From the NCBI GenBank assembly GCA_930990065.1, contig CAKNOA010000003.1, positions 1 through 64,000 on the forward strand: a stretch of DNA of 64,000 nt, given 5' to 3'. Made by a program: the position numbers and the translations under genes. Origin of the DNA: an uncultured Clostridia bacterium (lineage in GTDB: Bacteria > Bacillota > Clostridia > Oscillospirales > Acutalibacteraceae). Shown one piece after another: positions 17,601-24,332 of the stretch; the first letter of the stretch is position 1; every line of letters begins with the position of its first letter. The notes beneath the pieces were generated by a model, which saw nothing but the letters and a program-made list of their open reading frames with translations, made no database searches and was not told the origin of the DNA.

Positions 17601-18052
17601 TCCCCCACCTGCGCCGCCGTACCGGCAATGGTGGAGCCGGTCCCGATCACGCATTCCCCTGCTTTTTCGGGCATGCGTCCTTCCACCAGCACCGGGGTAT
17701 TCAGTTGGGGGACCCCGTCTTCCGGCAAACTGTGGAACCGGGCCACGGTTTCGTCGCTATCGTTAATGGTGACCGACACATCCTGCCGGTACCCGGACAT
17801 GACGTCCTGGACGCCTTTTACGTCTTCGATAGCCTTTACATCATCCTCGGAAAAGCCCAGGGTGGACAAAATCTCCACATCCATCATGGATGCGTTGTCG
17901 CAGTAGGCGTCGGTCGTTTCGCGCATATCCGTACCCGCGGCGTTCAGCCCGCAAAAAAAGCCGGCCCCCAGGGCCACAATGCCAAAAATAGCCAGAAACC
18001 GGCTTTGGGATTTTCGAACCGAGCGCAGAATATCCTTCGTAAAACTTTTCAT
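14621..18052 (-). CDS. ABC transporter permease, FtsX/MacB type with long coiled coil
   Basis: 1143 residues. A first membrane segment (about 18-40) is followed by a MacB-like periplasmic-core region (about 45-250). A Glu/Gln/Lys-rich coiled coil spans about 255-600, then four membrane segments of the first FtsX domain (about 620-760). A second core region and FtsX domain occupy about 800-1143. The duplicated FtsX layout with an extracytoplasmic coiled coil is known in Bacillota exporters or mechanotransducers acting on cell-wall hydrolases or peptides. It lies 3 bases after its ATPase gene. Substrate unknown. Confidence 0.9.
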   Translation of the reverse strand: MKSFTKDILRSVRKSQSRFLAIFGIVALGAGFFCGLNAAGTDMRETTDAYCDNASMMDVEILSTLGFSEDDVKAIEDVKGVQDVMSGYRQDVSVTINDSDETVARFHSLPEDGVPQLNTPVLVEGRMPEKAGECVIGTGSTIAGTAAQVGDKLQLVTEEDNGDETDTGLQADSYTIVGLVETPYYLSFSLGTSSIGSGRVGLYAYVLPDEFTVGFYTDLLLTVDGARDMDAFSGEYEDTVSAVTGRLEDLADTRAPQRREELVSSAQEELDKATKEYEDQKEEVTQQLDEAEQQLIDGQEELDKQADTLQKAQEEIETNEKTLEDTKKQLADGWDQYDAGKEALEQKREEAEEALESARIQLEDGETAYEVQSATYETAVSTLSQQQEQLESLEQQLLKVIAAIPTDSPDMPPEVAAAIQQVQQWVQNAEEPSEEDIDTWLSVLASYEEKLPKEAADLITMVQDMEKTYSDTKAQLKEAEGELAAAKEQLQQARQTYEQQAADAEEELAAAEETLQASYEELRAGDQAYQDGLLALMQAKEQTADGESQLEEARATLEEKRKEWEDGKKTAEEELQKGAEELEDAQKQVDDIGEGEWYVLDRDANVGFASMKQDSQRLDSLCTVFPVIFFLVAVLVVLTTMTRYVEEERVLIGTYKALGYGSGRILSKYLWYASVPTVLGCLIGPAIGFFALPQVVWNAYRLMYTVPDLHSPFRFDMAFWALLIFMVSTLAATIFAVLDHLREVPATLMMPRAPKAGKHVLLEHIPFIWKRLSFTRKVTVRNLFRYKKRLIMTVTGITGCTALLLTGFGIKDSISDIVNLEYRELSTYQYEATTEEGFTSAQADSLLAGTQAEYLRSRTVMVDCKAGGDTYSVYLMVPEDTEKTTQFLTFRTREGHTPVPFDQDGVLLSEKLSNKLGVQAGDTITFTEDDKHYDVKVTGVVEHYIYDYIYMAPQVYEKVTGHAPSMNRLMVITDDDHESVVEGALKSSDDITTFADIEQNASDFDRMLQSLNYVVLVIILCAGMLAFIVLYNLTNINVTERQREIATMKVLGFTDREVNAYVYRETLLLTLIGCVFGLALGVVLHGFVINTVEIDSVMFGHTVKVLSFIISAVITWLFSLIVDRVIDRKLKKINMVESLKSVD

Positions 18053-18055
18053 CTT

Positions 18056-18757
18056 TTACCATTCAATCCTTTCCGCCGAAACCGGTTCCTGATTCAGCGT
18101 AATATCCGCGACTTTGCCGTTGCGGATATGGATCACCCGGTCCGCCATGGCGGTAAACGCCTGGTTATGTGTGATGACAATCACGGTTTTGCCCCGTTTG
18201 CGGCAGGTATCCTGCAACAGCTGCAAAACCGCTTTGCCGGTGACGTAATCAAGGGCCCCGGTCGGTTCGTCGCACAACAGGAGCTTGGGGTTTTTAGCCA
18301 AGGCCCGGGCAATCGCCACCCGCTGCTGCTCCCCGCCGGACAACTGGGCGGGGAAATTGCTCATGCGGTCTTTAAGCCCCACTTCTTCCAGTACCTGCTC
18401 CGCCGGCAACGGGTCGCGGCAGATCTGTGCCGCCAGCTCTACATTTTCCAGCGCCGTCAGGTTTTGTACCAAATTATAAAACTGAAAAACAAACCCCACA
18501 TCATACCGGCGGTACTGGGTCAGCTGCCGGTTATTGTATTCGCTGATCCGCTCCCCATCCAGGCAGATACTGCCGGATGTGGGCGTATCGATACCCCCCA
18601 GAATATTCAGCACCGTGGTTTTCCCGGCACCACTGGGGCCCACGATTACCACAAATTCCCCTTGCTCAATGGTAAAGGTCACACCGTCGGCGGCCGCGAC
18701 CCGGTTTTCCCCCATCTGGTAAATTTTTGTCACGTGGTCAAATTCTACAAACGCCAT
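18056..18757 (-). CDS. ABC transporter ATP-binding protein (MacB/LolD type)
   Basis: A 233-residue ATPase with Walker [10 protein letters not shown] (40-48), Q-loop [17 protein letters not shown], signature [15 protein letters not shown], Walker [13 protein letters not shown] and switch histidine ITHNQ. The [14 protein letters not shown] region is typical of MacB/LolD/FtsE ATPases that pair with FtsX-like permeases. It is immediately upstream of its permease. The small coiled-coil gene at 18781-19038 is immediately upstream and probably in the operon. Confidence 0.95.
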   Translation of the reverse strand: MAFVEFDHVTKIYQMGENRVAAADGVTFTIEQGEFVVIVGPSGAGKTTVLNILGGIDTPTSGSICLDGERISEYNNRQLTQYRRYDVGFVFQFYNLVQNLTALENVELAAQICRDPLPAEQVLEEVGLKDRMSNFPAQLSGGEQQRVAIARALAKNPKLLLCDEPTGALDYVTGKAVLQLLQDTCRKRGKTVIVITHNQAFTAMADRVIHIRNGKVADITLNQEPVSAERIEW

Positions 18758-18780
18758 GTTGTGTGCTCCTTTCCGTCCGG

Positions 18781-19038
18781 TTACAGCCCGTGGGCATCAA
18801 AATACGAAAGAAAATGCAAAACTTGCAGCTTTTCACCCAGAAGCTGCCGGTGGGTGGCGGTCTTTTCCTTCCCGTTCCGTTTCAATTCCTCGATATGGGC
18901 GGTAGTCCTGGCCAGCTGCTGCCGGATTTGTTCGTGCATATCCTCATACCGCGCCAACCGTTCCAGGATCTGCTCATCCTGTACACCAGGGGCTTTCTGT
19001 ACGGTTTTTTCTTCCGTTCGCTGTGTCAGCCTTTGCAT
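18781..19038 (-). CDS. Small predicted coiled-coil protein, unknown
   Basis: 85 residues from ATG 19038, preceded by AAAAGGAGG. A longer frame upstream would run through the leader inverted repeat and lacks a ribosome site. The sequence is highly charged, with a helical pattern QILERLARYEDMHEQIRQQ and HIEELKRNG, and no membrane segment or cysteines. It lies 23 bases before the ABC ATPase gene, so may be a regulator or accessory of that exporter. I do not recognise a family. Confidence 0.7.
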   Translation of the reverse strand: MQRLTQRTEEKTVQKAPGVQDEQILERLARYEDMHEQIRQQLARTTAHIEELKRNGKEKTATHRQLLGEKLQVLHFLSYFDAHGL

Positions 19039-19071
19039 GAAAACCGGGCCTCCTTTTCGGATATACCATAG

Positions 19072-19107
19072 ATTTTTAACGAAAACCTTTCTATTTTCGT
19101 TAAAAAT
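19072..19107. promoter_or_regulatory. Perfect 14-bp inverted repeat, candidate operator
   Basis: ATTTTTAACGAAAA (19072-19085) and its exact complement (19094-19107) are separated by 8 bases. It lies between a possible minus-strand -10 (TATACT, 19126-19121, poor -35) and the small-protein start at 19038. It could be a repressor operator for the ABC operon or a leader hairpin; no regulator gene is next to it. Confidence 0.6.
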
Positions 19108-19168
19108 TTGCATGTTTATCAGTATAGGGGACAATTATGAATACCGTTTGTCTATTTTTCCCTTTTCG

Positions 19169-19420
19169 TTATTTTTTCAGCAAAAAGCGGGTTGTCCCTT
19201 CATTGAGGGTAGGCAGTTTGGTTTTTACCCGCGGGTGGGTAAACTCCTTTCGCACCATATCTCTGAGAGCCGTACCTCGGGTATACCCATGAATAACCAC
19301 CACTTCCTGAATATCCGGCCCCGCATGAGTCAGCAGATGGGAGAGCCGGTAGGCCGCATCTTCCCGCATAAGCCCATGCAAATCCACTTCGATTTTCCCC
19401 GGCATTTTTTTGACGCGCAT
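19169..19420 (-). CDS. Stand-alone Smr-domain protein
   Basis: 83 residues covering little more than one Smr domain: DLHGLMREDA (about 13-22), then VVVIHGYTRGTALRDMVRKEF. The usual HGxGxGxL motif is present in altered form (HGYTRGTAL). Smr domains act as nickases or RNA endonucleases, or bind stalled ribosomes, in MutS2 and related proteins. The start is preceded by GAAAGGA. A promoter TTACAT-17-TATACT (19482-19454, minus) sits just upstream, so it is probably monocistronic. Confidence 0.85.
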   Translation of the reverse strand: MRVKKMPGKIEVDLHGLMREDAAYRLSHLLTHAGPDIQEVVVIHGYTRGTALRDMVRKEFTHPRVKTKLPTLNEGTTRFLLKK

Positions 19421-19453
19421 GCTATTTTCGTCCTTTCTTTTTCTAATACGTTA

Positions 19454-19482
19454 AGTATACTGCTTATTTAGAAAAAATGTAA
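19454..19482 (-). promoter_or_regulatory. Promoter of the Smr gene
   Basis: On the minus strand TTACAT (19482-19477), 17 bases, TATACT (19459-19454). Confidence 0.6.
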
Positions 19483-19504
19483 TGAAAAAATATAGAAACT
19501 ATGC

Positions 19505-19510
19505 TATACT
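19505..19510 (+). promoter_or_regulatory. Candidate -10 box of the 19550 gene
   Basis: TATACT just upstream of the gene; the -35 region (ATGAAA) is poor. Its position rules out a GTG codon at 19511 as start. Confidence 0.45.
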
Positions 19511-19549
19511 GTGGGTAATATCGATAGAGAGAGGCAGGGGACGCGCGCT

Positions 19550-20719
19550 GTGAAAGTTGTGGATATACGGAATTTGGTGACCGCCAGCAGCGTGGAATTG
19601 ATCCGCGTCAGTGATACGAACATTTGCTACGCGGAAGAAAAAAATGAAGAAGGCCACAATAGTCTGTTTCTCCTGTCTTATGACCGCATGACCCGCCGGG
19701 AAACGATTATTGCCAACTACTTTCTGACTGACCCTTCTTATGTGCAGCACTACACACTGATGGGCCAGGACCTCATCATCGTGATGGAAAATGGCGGCAG
19801 TGTGATTTGGGTCCTGCGCCTGGATGTGGAAACCGGGGAAGAGAAGAACCTGGAAGAAATCCACCTGATCGGTTCCTTTGCCGGCAGCATAGTGCTCAGC
19901 CGTTCCCAGCTGTTGCTTTTTACCGGGGAAAACGAAGCCCACAAACACCTGTTTGACGATTACCGGTCCCTGACCGGCCTTTCCCAGGTGGTGTATTTGT
20001 ACGATATTGACCAGCACCGGTATGTCTATGTGCGCGACCCTCGGGTGTGTGCGTTGCACCCCGACCAAATTTCGCTGTTTGTTTCCGGTGGGGAAAGCCA
20101 GCTGCTGATTCAGAACACCTACGGCAGTGAACAGGAAAAAGAAAATTGCTACCGGGACCGCCGCTGGCTGGGCGACCGCATATGTGACCAGATTTGGGCC
20201 TGCCCGCTGTCTTCCTTTTTGGCGGCCGCCGAAAAACAGGAAGAATACCTGCCCCTTGTCCATCTATTCGGTACCGACACAAATTCCATGATCCGCCTGT
20301 GCGGGGAAAATGCCCGGTACTTGTACTTCAAGGCCGTATATTTCCCCCGGGACGATGAACGCATTGTCGCCGTGGAAAAAGAAACCGGGGAACGGTCCAT
20401 TGCGGCGGTGCTGCGAAGGGATGACGAAACCAGCTTCACCTTTTTTGAACGGAACACCGGCCGCGCCTACCGCCTGCAGGAGGGGCGGCGCACCTACCAG
20501 ATTACCGGTGTGCTCAATTCCCACGTAAAAGCGGAATACAGCCGCGACCTGGGGCGTCCCATCGGCTGTGCCGAGGACCGGTACCTGGTGGCAAAATACG
20601 TAATGAGCGACGAAAAGGATTCGTTTGTGTTCCATTCGATTTTTGACTGTGAAACCGGCGACCAGCAGAGTTATGAATGCCGCGCCGCTGTCAAAGACGA
20701 CACGATTATTCTGTACTGA
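19550..20719 (+). CDS. Unknown protein, possible beta-propeller
   Basis: 389 residues from GTG 19550, preceded by AGGCAGGGG. The frame is open to GTG 19511, but that codon lies at the likely transcription start. The protein is soluble and lacks a signal peptide and membrane segments. It shows repeated short beta-type blocks of alternating hydrophobic and acidic residues, for example DLIIVMENGGSVIWVLRLDV, SQLLLFTGEN and ERIVAVEKETGERS. This suggests a propeller-like fold. I do not recognise the family and propose no function. It is monocistronic, ending at a perfect palindromic terminator. Confidence 0.7.
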   Translation: MKVVDIRNLVTASSVELIRVSDTNICYAEEKNEEGHNSLFLLSYDRMTRRETIIANYFLTDPSYVQHYTLMGQDLIIVMENGGSVIWVLRLDVETGEEKNLEEIHLIGSFAGSIVLSRSQLLLFTGENEAHKHLFDDYRSLTGLSQVVYLYDIDQHRYVYVRDPRVCALHPDQISLFVSGGESQLLIQNTYGSEQEKENCYRDRRWLGDRICDQIWACPLSSFLAAAEKQEEYLPLVHLFGTDTNSMIRLCGENARYLYFKAVYFPRDDERIVAVEKETGERSIAAVLRRDDETSFTFFERNTGRAYRLQEGRRTYQITGVLNSHVKAEYSRDLGRPIGCAEDRYLVAKYVMSDEKDSFVFHSIFDCETGDQQSYECRAAVKDDTIILY

Positions 20720-20723
20720 CCAT

Positions 20724-20769
20724 AAAAAAGAGCGGTTCTCTTCCACGTGGAAGAGAACCGCTCTTTTTT
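20724..20769. terminator. Perfectly palindromic bidirectional terminator
   Basis: A 46-base perfect inverted repeat with A-run and T-run ends and no spacer at its centre. It separates converging genes. Confidence 0.93.
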
Positions 20770-20770
20770 A

Positions 20771-21937
20771 TTATTGAAACAGGCCGCTTTTGGCAATGCG
20801 ATCGGCCGCTTCCAGAATGACATCTTCATCCTGCACCAGCGCAAGGCGCACATACCCTTCCCCGGACGGGCCAAACCCGCTGCCCGGCGTGACCAGCACT
20901 CCGGTTTTTTCCAGCAGCGCCAAGGCAAACTCCTGGGACGACGGGAACGTTTTCGGAATGGCCGCCCACGCGAACATGGTCGCTTTGGGCGGATCGATCA
21001 CCCAACCGGCCTTAGAAAAGCTGCGGCACAGGGCGTCCCGCCGGTGCTGGTAGGCCTGGCGCGTGCGCTCCACACAGCTCTGGTCACCGGTAATGGCTTC
21101 GATGGCCGCCTGCTGCACCGGCAGGAACATGCCGTAATCCATGTTGGATTTGAGCAGTTTCAGCTTTTCGACCATCTCCCGGTTCCCCAGGCAGAAACCC
21201 ACCCGGGCTCCGGCCATGCCGTAGGTCTTCGACAGGGAATTAAATTCCACCCCCACATCCACAGCACCGGGGTAGGAAAGAAAACTGCCGCCTTTCACCC
21301 CGTCAAAAGTCAGTTCGCTATAGGCGTTGTCGTGCAGCACCATAATGTCATACGTACGGGCAAATTCGATCAGCTCCCGGTAAAACGAGGGCGGTGCAAT
21401 GGCGCAGGTGGGGTTATTGGGGTACGAAACGATCATCAGCTTGGCCCGGCGCGCCGTTTCGGGATCGATGGCCGAGAAATCGATGAGATAGTCGTTTTCT
21501 TTTCTCAGCGGCATGTACGATAGCTGGGCACCGGCGATCCGGGGGCCGTCGGCAAACACGGGATAACAGGGGTCGGGCACCAGCACGATATCGCCGGGAT
21601 CGGCGACCGTCAGGGCAATGTGGGACAGCCCTTCCTGAGACCCCATGAGCGAACACACCTGGGTGTCCGGGTCCAGTTCCACCCCATAGCGCCGCCGGTA
21701 CCAAATGGTCGCCGCTTTTTGCAGCGCCGAGGTATCGCGAATGGCATAGACATAACTTTTCGGGTCCAACGCCGCCTGGCTGAGCACCTGGCGGATACGT
21801 TCTTCGGGGGGAATATTGGGCGTTCCCACCGAAAGGTCGATTACGGATACCCCTTGTGCTTCTTTTTCCTGTTTTTTCTGCAGCAGAACCGAAAAAATCC
21901 CGGTTCCAAATGCCTCCATCCGATTGGCAAAATGCAT
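20771..21937 (-). CDS. PLP-dependent class I/II aminotransferase
   Basis: A 388-residue fold-type I enzyme. Lys237 in NSLSKTYGMAGARVGF is the Schiff-base lysine, with Asn175, Asp203, Tyr206 and Arg245 at the expected cofactor positions. DLSVGTPNIPP near the N-terminus and SYPNNPT are typical of the LL-diaminopimelate aminotransferase/alanine-aminotransferase-like group (subgroup I-gamma). The substrate is not fixed by sequence. It starts 24 bases downstream of the membrane/DnaJ-like gene, likely co-transcribed. Confidence 0.9.
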   Translation of the reverse strand: MHFANRMEAFGTGIFSVLLQKKQEKEAQGVSVIDLSVGTPNIPPEERIRQVLSQAALDPKSYVYAIRDTSALQKAATIWYRRRYGVELDPDTQVCSLMGSQEGLSHIALTVADPGDIVLVPDPCYPVFADGPRIAGAQLSYMPLRKENDYLIDFSAIDPETARRAKLMIVSYPNNPTCAIAPPSFYRELIEFARTYDIMVLHDNAYSELTFDGVKGGSFLSYPGAVDVGVEFNSLSKTYGMAGARVGFCLGNREMVEKLKLLKSNMDYGMFLPVQQAAIEAITGDQSCVERTRQAYQHRRDALCRSFSKAGWVIDPPKATMFAWAAIPKTFPSSQEFALALLEKTGVLVTPGSGFGPSGEGYVRLALVQDEDVILEAADRIAKSGLFQ

Positions 21938-21961
21938 GTTTTCCGCTTCCTTTTTTGTTTA

Positions 21962-22693
21962 TCATTCCCGCCCGGAAAGCCCTTTGCCTTCCCGGATATA
22001 GACGGTAATATACACCCTTTTTTCTTCGATTTTCGCGCTACCTCTTTTTTGCAGGGCTAAACGCGGCAAGCACAAGACTGTACCGCTGCGCACCCCCACC
22101 GGAATCTGTACGGGCACCGGTTCATATCCGGGCAGCAGCAGATCCCGTTTGCCTCCTTCGTGGGCCTGGGCCGCTGAAATCGTCATATGCACCCGTAAGG
22201 TTTTTTCCGGCAGGGAAGGGCGGCTTTCTTTATCCATGGCCTGCCGGGCGTTGTGAAAAGCCAATACGGCAGTTTGGGGGGCCGGAATGCCCCGCAGCCG
22301 GATGCCCCCGGAGAGCGTGCCCACCCACAAGGTGTGATCGTTTCCACCTTCCAGTTCTACCACCTGCCACAGCCGGTAGTCAAACGGTTCCCCTTGGGCA
22401 AATCCATAGACCCGGCGGTCCGTGATGACCAACCGGTTTCGCTTGGCCAAATCTTTTCGGCGGCAGAAAAATGTGTCGCCCATAACAGCCCCCAATGCCA
22501 GCACCAAAGCCAGCCCCATGGCAGCCCCCCAATAGGAACCCGTCAGCGACCGGTCAAACCCCAGCCACCAGTTAGATGCCGTACAGAGTATGAGGTAAAC
22601 GGCCCCTATACCCAGCAGGGCACAGAGCCCGATGCCCAAGGTATAGATCACCTGCCGCCCGGGGCTCTTCCAAAAAACGGTTTCGGCTGCCAC
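21962..22693 (-). CDS. Membrane protein with PH-like and DnaJ C-terminal-like domains
   Basis: 243 residues. Two membrane segments (about 15-37 and 56-74) precede a PH-like block (about 80-150) with LVITDRRVYGF, as in bacterial PH-domain membrane proteins. The C-terminal part (about 166-233) closely follows the pattern of the DnaJ substrate-binding domain: VHMTISAAQAHEGGKRDLLLP, then PVQIPVGVRSGTVLCLP and a closing VYITVYI strand. No J-domain or zinc-finger is present. This combination is unfamiliar to me. It lies between the LCP and aminotransferase genes. Confidence 0.7.
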   Translation of the reverse strand: MAAETVFWKSPGRQVIYTLGIGLCALLGIGAVYLILCTASNWWLGFDRSLTGSYWGAAMGLALVLALGAVMGDTFFCRRKDLAKRNRLVITDRRVYGFAQGEPFDYRLWQVVELEGGNDHTLWVGTLSGGIRLRGIPAPQTAVLAFHNARQAMDKESRPSLPEKTLRVHMTISAAQAHEGGKRDLLLPGYEPVPVQIPVGVRSGTVLCLPRLALQKRGSAKIEEKRVYITVYIREGKGLSGRE

Positions 22694-22712
22694 CTTCTAC
22701 CTCCTCTCTCAA

Positions 22713-22762
22713 AAACAGCGCTTCTCCTTTCGATTCAAAGCGAAAAGAGGAGCGCCGTTTTT
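22713..22762. terminator. Hairpin terminator after the LCP gene
   Basis: A long imperfect stem (AACAGCGCTTCTCC against GGAGCGCCGTT, extended by CTTTCG/CGAAAAG) with T-runs on both sides. It lies 23 bases after the LCP stop on the minus strand and may only partly insulate the next gene. Confidence 0.65.
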
Positions 22763-22785
22763 TATCGGTCTGTCTTTACGGTTCG

Positions 22786-24021
22786 TTACTTTTGCAGCAG
22801 CGGATCTTCCCCGGTATAATCATCGGGCAAAGACGCCGTCTCTTCGAACGAGTCTTCATAAATAAAGTGATTGAGCAGCTGGGAGTTCTTTTCCAGGTCG
22901 GGGATCAGCACCGACGCCTTCATCCCGCTGATAATCACACTGGTACCCGTGTGGTACTGGTTATCGGGCATTTGCAGTTCCAGCATGTCATACCCCAGAT
23001 AAGCGGGGGCTTCATACACGATCTGCAGCATTTCGTCTGGGCTAATGTTGCTGATAATATACGGTACCACCTGATTGGCAATATTCAGCAGGGTGTTGAC
23101 GTCCGATCCCTTCAGATTTTCCATCACCAAATCGATCACATGGCGCTGCCGTTTGGTGCGGCCGTAATCGGAATAGTACACTTTCCCGGTTTCCGGGTCG
23201 GTATAATCCTGCATACGAATGCGGGCATAGTACCGGGCCTGCTTGCTGGTGAGTTTATGGGTACCCGCCGTGACATACAGGGAAGGATCTTCGCCGGATT
23301 TGCGGTTGATCTCATCGGCTTCTCCCGCACTCAAATTCACTTCGATGCCGCCTAACGCTTCAATAATCGAGGGAAACGCTTCAAAATCGATGATGACGTA
23401 TTTGTCGATATCCACCCCGAAGTTCTTTTCAATGGTTTTTACCAATAGCGGCGCTCCGCCTAGGGAATAGGCCACATTGATGCGGTTGTTAGCATACCCG
23501 GGAATCGACAGGTACATATCGCGCATAAACGATGTCACTTTGATCTTCTGGTGCCGTTTATCGATGGAAATGAGCAGCATCGAGTCGCTGCGGCCCACGT
23601 CGTTTTCCTGGTAATCATCCACACCCAAGAGCAAGATATTCATGACCTGGTCGTCATGGTACAGCCCGTCTTTCATGTAGGCGTCGCCTTCGGCCACCAC
23701 ACTGGTTTCGCCATTTTGATCGTCACCGGACGCAGCATTGTCGCTCTGGCTGCTCTCATCGGGCACATAATGGTACCCGGACAATAGGCTATTCGCACGC
23801 AGAGCCAAAGCGCCTGCTACCACGCAAACCACGCTAAACAAACTGATGACAATGCTGGCCACCATGCGCTTGCGGCTTTTTTTCGGTTTTTCCCCTTTCG
23901 GATCACGTTCACTGTGGGAAAAGATCTCTTCCTGTTCGGCCTGATTGTCCGGCTCAGCGGTATTGGGCGAAAAATCTTCCGGCATTTCGCCCGTTCCGTT
24001 TTTCTTTTCTTCTTCCTGCAT
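22786..24021 (-). CDS. LytR-CpsA-Psr (LCP) family cell-wall glycopolymer ligase
   Basis: 411 residues. An acidic cytoplasmic tail and basic stretch (KPKKSRKRM) lead into one membrane anchor (about 52-72), then an extracytoplasmic LCP domain (about 110-330). Family motifs are NILLLGVDDYQENDVGRSDSMLLISID, SFMRDMYLSIPGYANNRINVAYSLGGAPLLVKTIEKNFGVDIDKYVIIDF and the arginine-rich RYYARIRMQDY and GRTKRQRHVI. LCP enzymes transfer undecaprenyl-linked polymers to peptidoglycan. It is divergent from the YfhO/glycosyltransferase operon, which fits a shared envelope role. Confidence 0.93.
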   Translation of the reverse strand: MQEEEKKNGTGEMPEDFSPNTAEPDNQAEQEEIFSHSERDPKGEKPKKSRKRMVASIVISLFSVVCVVAGALALRANSLLSGYHYVPDESSQSDNAASGDDQNGETSVVAEGDAYMKDGLYHDDQVMNILLLGVDDYQENDVGRSDSMLLISIDKRHQKIKVTSFMRDMYLSIPGYANNRINVAYSLGGAPLLVKTIEKNFGVDIDKYVIIDFEAFPSIIEALGGIEVNLSAGEADEINRKSGEDPSLYVTAGTHKLTSKQARYYARIRMQDYTDPETGKVYYSDYGRTKRQRHVIDLVMENLKGSDVNTLLNIANQVVPYIISNISPDEMLQIVYEAPAYLGYDMLELQMPDNQYHTGTSVIISGMKASVLIPDLEKNSQLLNHFIYEDSFEETASLPDDYTGEDPLLQK

Positions 24022-24332
24022 TGGACGGTTCCTCCCTCTTTGTCAACAGCGTGTCGGCACGAAATCAGGGCCGTTTTTCATTCGATTTCAACATTATATG
24101 CCTATCTTCGTATTCTTTAATTCTTTTAAAGAAATATTGAGCTCTGGCCTTCAAATTTTGGGATTTCTTTGCATTTTTTGGGGAAAAGGGGCGCTGTCCT
24201 TTCTATTTTGTCCCCTATCGCTTGGCTTTTCCCAGAAAAAGCCCTTTCCCGCTCTTCCCTCTTCTCTTTTTCGTGTGCTATAATGGCTGTGGTTATTCGC
24301 TATTTTGGCAAAAATGAAGGAGGAGCCTTTAT
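24022..24332. promoter_or_regulatory. Divergent promoter region, LCP / YfhO
   Basis: This 311-base gap contains a minus-strand TATAAT (24098-24093) and a plus-strand TATAAT with TGC extension (24279-24284). Both -35 boxes are weak. The rest is T-rich; no riboswitch or repeat was seen. Confidence 0.45.

Noticed and set aside
16295..19471. 1058-codon plus-strand frame across the ABC operon
   Set aside because: Mirror of the Glu/Gln-rich coiled coil; it spans several real minus-strand genes and has no ribosome site.
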